A stretch of DNA of 32,891 nucleotides from a virus, in the IMG/VR virus record IMGVR_UViG_3300045930_000161, positions 1 through 32,891 of that record. One strand, given 5' to 3'. A model generated the notes under the pieces. It ran no database searches. It saw nothing but the letters and a program-made list of their open reading frames with translations, and had not been told where the DNA came from. Position numbers and translations under genes: made by a program. Positions 1-7,677 of this stretch are shown here, in pieces. Within the stretch, counting starts at the first letter, position 1. Each line of letters begins with the position of its first letter.

Positions 1-831
1 ACCCCCCACACTAACCACACCAGTCGAGGGGTTGACGCTAACAGGCGCACCCTCGGCGGTATGACCCACAGTCACGCTCTCCGCGCCAATGTCGGGTCCG
101 AACCCTACATCCGGCCCAAAACCCGTTCCCAAGCCCGACGCAGCAGATTGTGCCGCCGATAGGCCCAGTCCACCCAACCCCACGACCCCACTACCAAGAT
201 TACTAGCCGGGTTATCTGCACTAGCATTAAACCCCTCCGACAACCCCTCACCAAAGCCACTAGCAATCGCCTCCGATGCACTTCGACCTGCATCCGCAAC
301 ACCTCCAGTATTCGGTCCCGCAACACTTGCGTCGCCGCCTCTCGCGGCTGGTCCTGTACCCGACTCCGTTCCAGTACTGGCGGTGCCGAATGGTTGGAAG
401 CCCTGAGGGAAGAACTGCGCCGCTGCACCCTGACGCTGCAACTGACCCAGCCGGGCCATTAACTGCGACGTCACATCACCCTGACTCATCATTGCGGGTT
501 GATTGACGGGCTGAGCCGCCGGGCCAGCGGGACTAGTCGATTGACCGAACCGACTAGGCATAGCTGGCGGCGATAGCGTGGTCGGACGTTGCGGTATCGC
601 CACACCCCCACCCATAGTCTGCGGAGCCATAGGTTGGTTCACAACCCCACCTCCCGGCGATATAGCCGGATTAGGTGATCGTACCATCGCGGCTGGCAGA
701 GCCGCAGCCCCCATACCCGCCGCGGCTTGTGGAACTCCCACCATCGCCGCCGGAAGCCCCGCAGCGCCGCCCGGACTACCAGGTAGGCCCACAAACGGGT
801 TCGCCCCTTCCACATTGCTATAATAAGCCAT
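1..831 (-). CDS. Partial Pro/Gly/Ala-rich virion protein, probable ejection component
   Basis: An open frame starts at ATG 831 and runs without a stop off the left edge, giving 277 residues in the window; the C-terminus is missing. A clear ribosome site (GGAG) lies just upstream, and the start is 9 bases past the stop of the preceding gene. The N-terminus reads MAYYSNVEGANPF, followed by low-complexity Pro, Gly, Ala and Ser sequence with a short amphipathic Gln-rich segment (QLMARLGQLQRQ) near residue 120. No enzymatic motif is visible. As last visible gene after the tail hub and a glycine-rich putative ejection protein, it is probably an internal virion or DNA-ejection protein, which are often large and low in complexity in podoviruses. 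The function is inferred from position only. Confidence 0.75.
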   Translation of the reverse strand, partial: MAYYSNVEGANPFVGLPGSPGGAAGLPAAMVGVPQAAAGMGAAALPAAMVRSPNPAISPGGGVVNQPMAPQTMGGGVAIPQRPTTLSPPAMPSRFGQSTSPAGPAAQPVNQPAMMSQGDVTSQLMARLGQLQRQGAAAQFFPQGFQPFGTASTGTESGTGPAARGGDASVAGPNTGGVADAGRSASEAIASGFGEGLSEGFNASADNPASNLGSGVVGLGGLGLSAAQSAASGLGTGFGPDVGFGPDIGAESVTVGHTAEGAPVSVNPSTGVVSVGG

Positions 832-840
832 CTCCGTCTC

Positions 841-1761
841 CTATCCAAACAGAAGCGAGCCCAGACTACCACCTATCGCACTTCCCGCTATACCCCCCAT
901 CGGACCACCTAGCGCAAGACCCAACCCTGCGCCGCCGAGAGTACCTAAGGTCTGACCCGTGCTCGTCTTGGGCATGTTAGCCGTCGTCACGTTACTGCCG
1001 CCCGGGAAGCCCTGAAGTAGGTTCATAAGCTCCTGAGCCTGAGCCAAATCCCCCACCCTATTCACGTCCCAGTTATAGTTACGCAAGGCTTCGTCCAATT
1101 GAGCCTGCTGCTGGCTCTGCTGAACATCGCCCACGTTTGATATCGAGACGCCGGGAGTTATAGCGCCCTGTTGCAACGTTGGCAAAAGCCCTGCGGCTCC
1201 CAACAGCGCATTAACATTCTGCCCATACCTCTGCCCAGTAGCGTTAATGTTGGTGCTGTAGAGGTCCTGAACTATCTTAGCCGCCGTATCGCCTGCGGCA
1301 CGTTGAGTACGGCCCGCGGCTAGACCCTCCGCTATACCCTGACGCGAACCGCCGTAGCCCTGCGCCACTGCTGTATCGCGGATATTAGGAAGGATCTGTT
1401 CGGTCAGGTTCTCATACAACGGACGTTGTGCCGCCGTGATCGCACTCTGTAACTGCGGGTTGATATTGGGGTCCCACGACATTGTGTTGGGGTCACGCTC
1501 GAGACCTCCAACCAACGACCCGGCTGCTTGACGGGCGAAGTCATAGTTTTCGGCCTGATTTCTCGCCCCCGCCAACGTCGCATTCTGCCCCGCCACCTGA
1601 TTTGGATTAAACGGCAACGTAGTCTGGAACGGCGGCCTCTCCATCGTGTTCGCGGCGAAAGACTGGGCCTTCGGAAATGTCAGATCAAATATCTGCTTCC
1701 CTTCCGGCGACAACTGGTTAGTTGTCGTCTGCGTCGCCTGCTGCTGCGATCCGCCACCCAT
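841..1761 (-). CDS. Putative internal virion / DNA ejection protein
   Basis: 306 residues with a GGAG ribosome site before the ATG. The N-terminus is polar and Gln/Thr-rich (MGGGSQQQATQTTTNQ), the middle (about 25-240) is predicted helical and rich in Gln, Ala and Asn, and the last 40 residues form a small-residue glycine-zipper segment (TLGGAGLGLALGGPMGGIAG...) that could insert in a membrane. This architecture and the position after the tail-hub genes match ejection proteins that leave the capsid to form a conduit through the cell envelope. No catalytic residues are recognised. A needle or internal scaffold protein is an alternative. Confidence 0.6.
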   Translation of the reverse strand: MGGGSQQQATQTTTNQLSPEGKQIFDLTFPKAQSFAANTMERPPFQTTLPFNPNQVAGQNATLAGARNQAENYDFARQAAGSLVGGLERDPNTMSWDPNINPQLQSAITAAQRPLYENLTEQILPNIRDTAVAQGYGGSRQGIAEGLAAGRTQRAAGDTAAKIVQDLYSTNINATGQRYGQNVNALLGAAGLLPTLQQGAITPGVSISNVGDVQQSQQQAQLDEALRNYNWDVNRVGDLAQAQELMNLLQGFPGGSNVTTANMPKTSTGQTLGTLGGAGLGLALGGPMGGIAGSAIGGSLGSLLFG

Positions 1762-1770
1762 TGTAGTCTC

Positions 1771-2205
1771 CTAATTCACTGTACCGCGGTTATTAACCGG
1801 CGCAATTAACACCACCGCCTTGCGTTTAAAGCGGTGGCTTAGCTTCTTCTCCCACCCTTCCCGACCTACGATCTCACACAAACTACACCCTGCGGTCTGA
1901 GCGAACTGTTCCAACGTTGCCTCGATCTGCGGTAACATCCGGTCTATACTATTACCCAAAGCTAACATCACATGCAACACCCTAGCCGCTGGATACTCTA
2001 CCAACCTACTAAACACCACGACTTTAATCTTACTATCCTCCGAAAAAGCCCACACTTGAATATGCCTATTTATCGCATCCTCATACAACGACTCCTTAGT
2101 ATGATAATCGGCCCATATTTCAGGATGCTTATCCAACTCCCGCTCTATATCCCTCCAATGATGTATAAAGCCATCCGGCGTTAACGTACCTCCCGAAGTC
2201 CCCAT
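1771..2205 (-). CDS. Small tail-module protein, GNAT-like (possible T7 gp13-type)
   Basis: 144 residues from ATG 2205, which overlaps the preceding stop as TAATG, the coupling used repeatedly in this operon; an ATG 15 bases upstream is also in frame. The C-terminal half has the pattern AGCSLCEIVGREGWEKKL, which resembles the short acetyltransferase-like proteins found beside tail genes of several podoviruses (the T7 gp13/DUF2833 type as I recall it). An acetyl-CoA loop is not convincing, so catalysis should not be assumed. The location between tail hub and ejection genes suggests a role in virion assembly. Confidence 0.5.
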   Translation of the reverse strand: MGTSGGTLTPDGFIHHWRDIERELDKHPEIWADYHTKESLYEDAINRHIQVWAFSEDSKIKVVVFSRLVEYPAARVLHVMLALGNSIDRMLPQIEATLEQFAQTAGCSLCEIVGREGWEKKLSHRFKRKAVVLIAPVNNRGTVN

Positions 2206-2450
2206 TACAACTTCACCCATATCCCCGCCACTCGCTCATACAGACCCTGACCACTACCGGGGTTCCAGTCCGTTCCATCCGCAAACACCACCATACCATC
2301 GGTTATCTTTAATGGTTCAACGTGCAATATCCGCCACTGTTGGATCTCCGATTGCTGCATCTCCAAACCAATCTGCTTCAACTCCTCCTCAACATACTTA
2401 CGCAAATCCTCTAACGACGTAAGAACCGGCGCGTGCTTGGGGACGTACAT
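2205..2450 (-). CDS. Short tail-associated protein with ADGTDWNPGSGQGLY motif
   Basis: 81 residues, start coupled to the tail-hub stop by TAATG. An N-terminal helical segment (LEDLRKYVEEELKQIGLEMQ, about 12-31) looks like a short coiled coil, followed by a compact C-terminal motif, DGMVVFADGTDWNPGSGQGLYERVAGIWVKL. That motif is common in small proteins encoded next to podoviral tail genes and at the ends of some fibre proteins. A trimerising coiled coil with a small beta cap is plausible. No enzymatic function is suggested. Confidence 0.6.
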   Translation of the reverse strand: MYVPKHAPVLTSLEDLRKYVEEELKQIGLEMQQSEIQQWRILHVEPLKITDGMVVFADGTDWNPGSGQGLYERVAGIWVKL

Positions 2451-4063
2451 TAAAACTCTCCCAGCGGCTCGATATTGATCTTATACCCATCAATCTGCCA
2501 TGGTAATTGGCCCGACATCTCGAGTCCCACTGCGACACCCTCCATAGTTTGGGGGTCGGCGAAATACTGTATCGTCGGGTCATAGTCCACGGCCTCGCCA
2601 TTAACTATAGGTCCATCCACTAACTGCTGAGAGTTAAATCGGATACTAACCGGAGCCCCCGTTATTTTCGGGAATATCCGCGTGATCATCTTCTTCCGTT
2701 GAAAATCCTCAATCGGCTGACCGTTGTTTTTCTTACCCAAAATACCCAAACCAACGCGCTGTAGAGTCGAGGTAAATGGTACACCGTCTCGCGTCGGGGC
2801 GTCGCCATAAGCGTAAAACTTGCTGTTGGCGGGGTCGAGGAAGAATAGCTTGCGTCGCGGCGTCGCCCCGCCAACCGTCGCCATGTCCCATGTCGCGGCG
2901 TCGCTATCCCACGTCACTCCATCAACCTCATCCCACAATCCAAACGACATTGCGCCCGGCGGCGACCCGACCATGGCATTGCGGAAGTTAATACCATCCA
3001 CCTCCGTTATAGCCCACTCCGTTCCGCCGATAGTCTTATAGCACATATGTAGGGCTTTGGATGGGTATTGCTGGCCTGACTCGGGATAGCAGAACCAAAC
3101 GCTGTTAGTAAACGGATTGGCAAACATAAAGCACTCATTAGTATTAGCCGGGTCAATGTCGTTCTGTAGCCGGCGGCGTTGACGCTGCGACAACGCCGAC
3201 CTTATACTATTCCCATCATGCCACAATATATCGCCCGACGTAGTTGCAAATACATGCTTCTGCCCATCTCCCGTAATACACACGCTCCCCGTATTTAGCA
3301 GTCCCTCATTCGCAATCCAAGCACTCTGGCCAAAATCAAACTTGGATTGCCCCCCAACATATCGCATCCGCCACACTGCACTACCCTTATAGAGGTACAT
3401 AATCGAGCCCAACGGCAGGCCGTCCAATAACAATCCAGATTGCGCATCGGGCAATTCATAGTTGCCTGCATCCTTGGTTGGATCAGTTATGTCCCACGAT
3501 ATCGGAACCGAGCCCGGAACAGCGGGGTGGCTCCAATGCACACGATGCGGAAACGAGCCGCCGGCGTCATTGATATTCAACGCAATAAGGTGAGGCCCAA
3601 ACGCCCGTATCACTTTAGCCCGCAATGTCGGGGGCCAGTTGGCCAAATCTTCAAACGTCCCAATCCCTGGAGTTATCGAATACTGCGGCACGTCTAGACC
3701 GTTATTGAATATCGGAATACCTCCACCCGCAATCGTACCATTCCACTGCCGCGTAATAGCTGCGGTATAGTCGCCACCCACAGTCCGCGTCGCGTCGGTA
3801 TGGGACGTACCATCGTACCATATAATCTTAGTCAAGCTGGCATACGCCGCCACGCTCGCTGCGGTGCGCTCGATGATCATGCCGAAGTGTGGCTGGATCG
3901 GGGGCGAACCAAACGTCGACCTATATCCCTCTATCGTCTTAAGTGCCTCATCCTCATACCGCATATTGAGGGCAACCGTCCACGCCTCGGGCGGCAGCAT
4001 GAAGGGCTTAACATCCCTCACCGCCCCGATACGGGCTAGGTCGTTAATATCGAACGTCGGCAC
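2450..4063 (-). CDS. Tail hub / packaged-DNA stabilisation protein (P22 gp10-like)
   Basis: 537 residues. The start is GTG 4063, placed in a TAGTG overlap with the endolysin stop and preceded by AAGGAG at good spacing. The sequence is beta-rich throughout, with an N-terminal stretch (GAVRDVKPFMLPPEAWTVALNMRYED) that resembles the opening of podoviral proteins plugging the portal-adaptor channel after packaging. Repeating Trp/Gly/Asp patterns in the middle (IWYDGTSH, ILWHDGNS, FGLWDEVDGVTWDSDAATWD) fit a propeller-like fold. Size and neighbourhood (adaptor, fibre and small tail proteins) support a tail-hub role. The family assignment comes from recognition of pattern and order, not from alignment. 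Confidence 0.55.
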   Translation of the reverse strand: MPTFDINDLARIGAVRDVKPFMLPPEAWTVALNMRYEDEALKTIEGYRSTFGSPPIQPHFGMIIERTAASVAAYASLTKIIWYDGTSHTDATRTVGGDYTAAITRQWNGTIAGGGIPIFNNGLDVPQYSITPGIGTFEDLANWPPTLRAKVIRAFGPHLIALNINDAGGSFPHRVHWSHPAVPGSVPISWDITDPTKDAGNYELPDAQSGLLLDGLPLGSIMYLYKGSAVWRMRYVGGQSKFDFGQSAWIANEGLLNTGSVCITGDGQKHVFATTSGDILWHDGNSIRSALSQRQRRRLQNDIDPANTNECFMFANPFTNSVWFCYPESGQQYPSKALHMCYKTIGGTEWAITEVDGINFRNAMVGSPPGAMSFGLWDEVDGVTWDSDAATWDMATVGGATPRRKLFFLDPANSKFYAYGDAPTRDGVPFTSTLQRVGLGILGKKNNGQPIEDFQRKKMITRIFPKITGAPVSIRFNSQQLVDGPIVNGEAVDYDPTIQYFADPQTMEGVAVGLEMSGQLPWQIDGYKINIEPLGEF

Positions 4064-4800
4064 TATATCTCCTTAACCTCCACCCTAACACCCCGCGGTA
4101 CCGTCACTGTCACTACAAGGTCCTCTACTGGCGGCGGCAAAGGCTCCGGGCCTACCTCTGTCACCGACTCGTGGATCGCGGCCAAAAACTTCCCATGATA
4201 ACCCTTAATCAAATTACCAATACTAACCCCATTCGACCACGAAGGTACCTTGGACTTATCGCCGTTAATAATCTCCCTCGCTCCATACGCATCGTCCTTC
4301 GTGTCGTTAAAATAGCGCGATAGTGTCTCGGGACTGCCACCCGAAGAGCGAAACCAGCCTTGCGTCATCCCAAGATACATTGTAGGTGCGGCGTATTCCG
4401 GTCTCAACTGGAGGTCGGCATTCTTCTCACAGCTTTTATCGCCAACCCAACCGGCGTTGAACTGCTTGTTCATTTCCGCGTCGGCGCGCTTGTAGTTGTC
4501 CCACCACGTCAGCTGGACATCGCCGCGCCCGTAGTAGATTTGGTTGTAGGGACCAGCAGGCTTGCCGTACTCCATGCCCGCTCCTTTACCGTTCTCGGCA
4601 ATTGGCCACATGGTCGAAGCGGTTTCATGCAGCGTCGTTGCTAGCATATAGGCTAGATAGCGCAGGTCAACGTGCTCAGGAACATACTTCTCCCACGCAT
4701 CTAAAATACCATTCTGCCCATCAACTTGCTGTTGTGTCAATTTGCCATTAAACAGCGAACCCCGGACCATATCGAAGTAAACGCCCCGATCAAACTTCAT
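4063..4800 (-). CDS. Endolysin, GH19 chitinase-like muramidase
   Basis: 245 residues; hydrolyses glycosidic bonds in peptidoglycan at lysis. Residues 51-70 carry the GH19-type segment YMLATTLHETASTMWPIAEN with candidate catalytic Glu59 and Glu69. Residues 89-103 (YYGRGDVQLTWWDNY) form the usual substrate-cleft signature, and YGAREIINGD (172-181) is the third conserved block. A short Pro/Val-rich tail after about residue 215 is extra. No signal peptide is visible, so export through the holin pore is expected. The ATG overlaps the spanin-like stop as ATGA, placing it last in a holin - spanin - endolysin cassette. Confidence 0.85.
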   Translation of the reverse strand: MKFDRGVYFDMVRGSLFNGKLTQQQVDGQNGILDAWEKYVPEHVDLRYLAYMLATTLHETASTMWPIAENGKGAGMEYGKPAGPYNQIYYGRGDVQLTWWDNYKRADAEMNKQFNAGWVGDKSCEKNADLQLRPEYAAPTMYLGMTQGWFRSSGGSPETLSRYFNDTKDDAYGAREIINGDKSKVPSWSNGVSIGNLIKGYHGKFLAAIHESVTEVGPEPLPPPVEDLVVTVTVPRGVRVEVKEI

Positions 4801-5129
4801 CTCACCTTCTCCCTCAACTCTATCTGCTTAAGCCCCCGGATATAGGCGTCCTTCGCATGATTAATGCCCCGCTTCGCTCGACGCGGCTGATCGGTATCAT
4901 CCTTCATCCACTGTTGAAACAAGAACGTAATCTGCTGCATGTATGCCTTCTCGATCGCGGCTCGATCTAGCTCAATTAACCTACTCTCATACTGTGGCGG
5001 CGAGATAAAGTCATCATCAAGGTCCTGTCCCTGCGCCTCCCAGACTGGAAACCTATACGCCAGCCATACAAACACCACGATAGCCAATACGACTATCACT
5101 ATTAAATATGTCGAAAGTCTTCGGAACAC
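4797..5129 (-). CDS. Inner-membrane spanin-like (Rz-type) lysis protein
   Basis: 110 residues. The start is GTG 5129, immediately after the holin stop, with GAGG about 8 bases upstream; the nearby ATG at 5133 is out of frame. Residues 7-25 form a single transmembrane helix (YLIVIVVLAIVVFVWLAY) followed by an acidic stretch and a charged, probably periplasmic helix ending in RRAKRGINHAKDAYIRGLKQIELRE. This topology is that of Rz-type i-spanins, and the ending resembles small proteins found in podoviral lysis cassettes. I found no embedded Rz1-like lipobox gene, so a two-component spanin is not demonstrated. Confidence 0.6.
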   Translation of the reverse strand: MFRRLSTYLIVIVVLAIVVFVWLAYRFPVWEAQGQDLDDDFISPPQYESRLIELDRAAIEKAYMQQITFLFQQWMKDDTDQPRRAKRGINHAKDAYIRGLKQIELREKVR

Positions 5130-5342
5130 TCATAGCCTCGGCAAACTCGGCCCATGTCCCGTTAGTGTACCGATTAGGAAGATCAGAGCTAATAGCAACA
5201 CTATCACCCAGACACCTTGCTTCACCTTCTCCGGTATAGCATAGACAAAGTTCTCGATCACCCAAATAGCCAAATACACTATACCACACAGAATGATAAG
5301 CCCGATCAAGAACCAGAGCACATTAACTGCGATCGCAGTCAT
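5130..5342 (-). CDS. Holin (two transmembrane helices)
   Basis: 70 residues. Two hydrophobic helices, about residues 6-31 (VNVLWFLIGLIILCGIVYLA) and 43-61 (GVWVIVLLLALIFLIGT), are joined by a short charged turn (IPEKVKQ) and followed by a short polar tail. This is the layout of a class II holin, which opens the inner membrane for the endolysin. The call rests on topology and on the two lysis genes directly downstream; holins are poorly conserved in sequence. Confidence 0.7.
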   Translation of the reverse strand: MTAIAVNVLWFLIGLIILCGIVYLAIWVIENFVYAIPEKVKQGVWVIVLLLALIFLIGTLTGHGPSLPRL

Positions 5343-5351
5343 TAGAGCCTC

Positions 5352-6023
5352 CTATGCCAAGCCGTAACAGCGGATAGTTCCCGCCGCGATATTGCTGGCG
5401 CTATAGATAAACCTTATAGCGTTGATTCCAATCCCCGCCTTACCATAGCCATGAAGCAGCGTTGTGAGGCTCCCGTTGGCGATGTAGCTCGCGCTCCAAT
5501 GTATCACCGTCGGCGACGGCGCTCCGATATAAACCCGGATAAAGGCGTCGAGGTGGTGAACATTCGCCACGTCGTTCGAGCAATTACTCGCCATGATAAT
5601 CTGCGACGTAGGTCCTGCACTCGAACCACTAACCCCACCACCTCCCGATTGAAAGCCAAAGCGAGCATGGTTATAGCCCGATGATAGCCATGTCGAGCCA
5701 TTATTAGTAGACAGCTGAATGTATAGGTCCACCGCATTGGTTACTGGGATAAGCCCCTCGATATTAAACTCAAAACTCTTATACTGCGGCGTGGCCACGC
5801 CCATATTGGTGAATACATATGAGGCGGCGGCTCCACTCTGCGTGGCTAGCAACACCCGCGAAGGCACTGCCGGCGGTGCCAAAGGCCCCGTAGCGTCGGG
5901 GAATGTATTCTTCAACACCTCCTTAATAAGGCGAATATGATCATCGCCGAAGCGACGCTCATCTGTCCCGGTGGGGTTGTTCTCGTCCAGGTCTTGAACG
6001 TATGTCGCGGCTTCGATCGGCAT
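5352..6023 (-). CDS. Short tail fibre / appendage protein
   Basis: 223 residues; ATG 6023 overlaps the adaptor stop as TAATG. The N-terminus contains YVQDLDENNPTGTDERRF and GDDHIRLIKEVLKNTFP, a recognisable module in many phage tail-fibre proteins that anchors the fibre to the virion. The remainder (about 60-223) is beta-rich with Ser/Gly turns (SGGGGVSGSSAGPTSQ) and looks like a receptor-facing or capping domain. It is short for a whole fibre and may be an adapter onto which longer fibres dock, or a complete small fibre. Confidence 0.7.
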   Translation of the reverse strand: MPIEAATYVQDLDENNPTGTDERRFGDDHIRLIKEVLKNTFPDATGPLAPPAVPSRVLLATQSGAAASYVFTNMGVATPQYKSFEFNIEGLIPVTNAVDLYIQLSTNNGSTWLSSGYNHARFGFQSGGGGVSGSSAGPTSQIIMASNCSNDVANVHHLDAFIRVYIGAPSPTVIHWSASYIANGSLTTLLHGYGKAGIGINAIRFIYSASNIAAGTIRCYGLA

Positions 6024-6691
6024 TACAAATTAGCTCCCATCGCTGTAGGCCCCGCGGCATCCTCGAATGCCAAATCATCCGCATACACAGCTTTCCGACC
6101 TTCCTGCATCATTCGAGTGAATAGCTGCACCGCCCCCGCGTCACGCTTATCCGCCGCCATTCGTATCCCGGCTTCCCCAATCAACCACCTATCCGCGTTT
6201 GCGAGCCACAGATTTTCAATATTACTATCCAATATCGCATCTTTACGATAATAGTTCCAAGTCATCGTATACGTGTTATCGGCTATTGTAACGAAGTCGA
6301 TTGTTGACTGTCGAATACTATACACGGCCGGGACCATGGTCGTAGCCGCGGGCTGATCTGGACGTTGCTGTGATTCGATAGCAATAACCGCATCGCGATA
6401 ATAGCGGTACTGTTTGAGGTAGTGACGCAGGTGTGAGTCTGGTGCAATAAAGTACAATTGGTTACCATCGTCAGCGCGAAGAAAATCGCTAGGCAAGGCA
6501 ACAGCACGGCTCCCGGCGTTCAATGTTATGGTCTGATCTTCGAGAAGCAGGAACCGCGGCAAGGTCTTACCCTGCTCTAGGTCGCGCTGGGCTTCCTGAA
6601 GGCATTGGATAATGTCGTTGGTCTGACTGTGACCGGGACGTAAAAAGCCCAAGCCGCGATTAATACGCAGGATGGCAGTGTCGCGATCCAT
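6023..6691 (-). CDS. Head-tail adaptor / tail tubular protein A-like
   Basis: 222 residues. The N-terminal helical part (AILRINRGLGFLRPGHSQTNDIIQCLQEAQRDLEQGKTLP, positions 5-44, shown in shortened form: INRGLGFLRP...QEAQRDLEQG) and the motif ALPSDFLRADD (about 69-79) are typical of podoviral adaptor proteins, which form a ring under the portal and hold packaged DNA. The C-terminal region with repeated aromatic residues (WNYYRKD, WLANADRWLIGEAG) also fits that family. A GGAGG ribosome site lies 6-10 bases before the ATG, and a 29-nt repeated dyad element lies about 20 bases upstream. Confidence 0.65.
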   Translation of the reverse strand: MDRDTAILRINRGLGFLRPGHSQTNDIIQCLQEAQRDLEQGKTLPRFLLLEDQTITLNAGSRAVALPSDFLRADDGNQLYFIAPDSHLRHYLKQYRYYRDAVIAIESQQRPDQPAATTMVPAVYSIRQSTIDFVTIADNTYTMTWNYYRKDAILDSNIENLWLANADRWLIGEAGIRMAADKRDAGAVQLFTRMMQEGRKAVYADDLAFEDAAGPTAMGANL

Positions 6692-6710
6692 TGAGACCTC
6701 CAGGAGCGAA

Positions 6711-6739
6711 GGGGCGATTGTGATTTTCGCAACCGCCCC
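6711..6739 (-). promoter_or_regulatory. 29-nt dyad element, copy A
   Basis: On the minus strand the arms are GGGGCGGTTG and CAATCGCCCC around a 9-nt centre (CGAAAATCA). It matches copy C at 29858-29886 at 25 of 29 positions and copy B at 23280-23308 at 25 of 29. It lies in the gap between a decoration gene and the adaptor gene, 19 bases before the adaptor ATG, and points with transcription. The one dyad mismatch is a G-U pair in RNA. It could be a promoter, an operator or an RNA hairpin. Confidence 0.7.
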
Positions 6740-6754
6740 CTCTCCTCCTAACCT

Positions 6755-7201
6755 CTACGACACCGTTGCACTAAACGGCGTCGCTAGAGCTCCCGAGCCG
6801 TTCAACCCTCCCCGCACCATCCACGTTCCAGGGATAATGTCCAGGAACTCCAACCACTCGCCGTTCGACGCCCCGCCCTGCGTGCCGCGGTTCATTGTAA
6901 TAGTGTCGCTAGCCGCGACCGTGGGGAAGTTTACCCCCACGCCCGTTGATAGCGATATCAACACCGAACCCGCCATCACATCGGTCCCATTCGCAACCTT
7001 AATGATGTTCGAGTTCGATGTCGGGGCGATCGTGGTCCAGAGGCGGAACAACGCCCGCGAGCCTGTTGAGGCCGGCAGCGTTACGGTGTGGCCCGACAGG
7101 ATATTCATCACAAGAAGGCGATCCTCATGGAGCGCCTTCGACAACTGCTGTACCGCCGACAACACTATCATCACCGGCGTTCGATTTCTCTCCTTCGCCA
7201 T
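6755..7201 (-). CDS. Small beta-rich capsid decoration/head-fibre protein 1
   Basis: 148 residues with AGGAG before the ATG. After a short N-terminal helix (VMIVLSAVQQLSKALHED) the sequence is beta-rich: HTVTLPASTGSRALFRLW, NIIKVANGTDVMAGSVLIS, NGEWLEFLDIIPGTWMVRGG. The pattern IKVAN-DVMAG is familiar from proteins that follow major capsid genes and coat the head. It lies two genes after the capsid gene, next to a second protein with similar character (7239-7589). Decoration or head fibre is the best reading; a tail collar protein is possible. Confidence 0.55.
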   Translation of the reverse strand: MAKERNRTPVMIVLSAVQQLSKALHEDRLLVMNILSGHTVTLPASTGSRALFRLWTTIAPTSNSNIIKVANGTDVMAGSVLISLSTGVGVNFPTVAASDTITMNRGTQGGASNGEWLEFLDIIPGTWMVRGGLNGSGALATPFSATVS

Positions 7202-7238
7202 AGCACACTCCTTCGTGATTCTTCGCTACAACTACGGA

Positions 7239-7589
7239 CTACCAGGCCCTCCAGCCCAGGACCTGGGATGTATTGCCGGTACACACGACCCGCGTCGTCG
7301 AGGTCGCCGCCACCGTGATCGCGGTCGTGAAAGCCGCGTCGCCGTCGGTCTTGAGCGTAATCACATTGCCGCTCAGATTGACCAAGATAAAGATCAATCC
7401 CTTGCGGGCGTTATTAGACGTCGGCATCAACACATCCACCGCCCCGGCGGGATTCAGGAACAGCAGCGGCGGGTGGTCGATTGTGACAGGATAGTTATCC
7501 GCCGGGACCAGCTCGGCGTTCGCCAACTTCATACCCGCCCCATGCTGGATATCGCGCAGGCGGGCACCTTCCACATTCGTCCTAGCCAT
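7239..7589 (-). CDS. Small beta-rich capsid decoration protein 2
   Basis: 116 residues, strong AGGAGG site before ATG 7589. The sequence VTIDHPPLLFLNPAGAVDV, KGLIFILVNLSGNVITLKTD and TTRVVCTGNTSQVLGW resembles small beta-sandwich proteins encoded just after the major capsid gene in many tailed phages. It shares its general pattern (a hydrophobic strand, then NxSG-IT and a terminal G-W) with the next gene, suggesting an old duplication or two interlocking head-surface proteins. Function is inferred from place and pattern. Confidence 0.55.
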   Translation of the reverse strand: MARTNVEGARLRDIQHGAGMKLANAELVPADNYPVTIDHPPLLFLNPAGAVDVLMPTSNNARKGLIFILVNLSGNVITLKTDGDAAFTTAITVAATSTTRVVCTGNTSQVLGWRAW

Positions 7590-7635
7590 TACATCCTCCT
7601 GTTAAATCAGCACGCCACCATGACGTGAACTGATG

Positions 7636-7657
7636 CCAGAGGGCCGTAGCCCTCTGG
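7636..7657 (-). terminator. Stable cUACGg hairpin after the capsid gene
   Basis: A perfect 9-bp stem, CCAGAGGGC/GCCCTCTGG, is closed on the transcribed (minus) strand by the tetraloop UACG between C and G, the exceptionally stable cUNCGg class. It lies about 21 bases after the major capsid stop. No run of T follows, so it is more likely a partial terminator or an mRNA 3'-end protector than a full terminator. Position between the most expressed gene and the decoration genes fits differential expression. Confidence 0.6.
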
Positions 7658-7677
7658 TAGTGCGTGAACGCCGGGTG

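Noticed and set aside
5053-5289. Minus-strand frame overlapping holin and spanin genes (78 codons)
   Set aside because: It conflicts with the two membrane proteins whose topology and coupling are clear; composition is not membrane- or enzyme-like.
6672-7628. Long plus-strand frame of 318 codons opposite the decoration genes
   Set aside because: It is antisense to three genes with good ribosome sites and recognised patterns, has an Arg/His-rich composition typical of reverse-complement GC-rich coding sequence, and no ribosome site.
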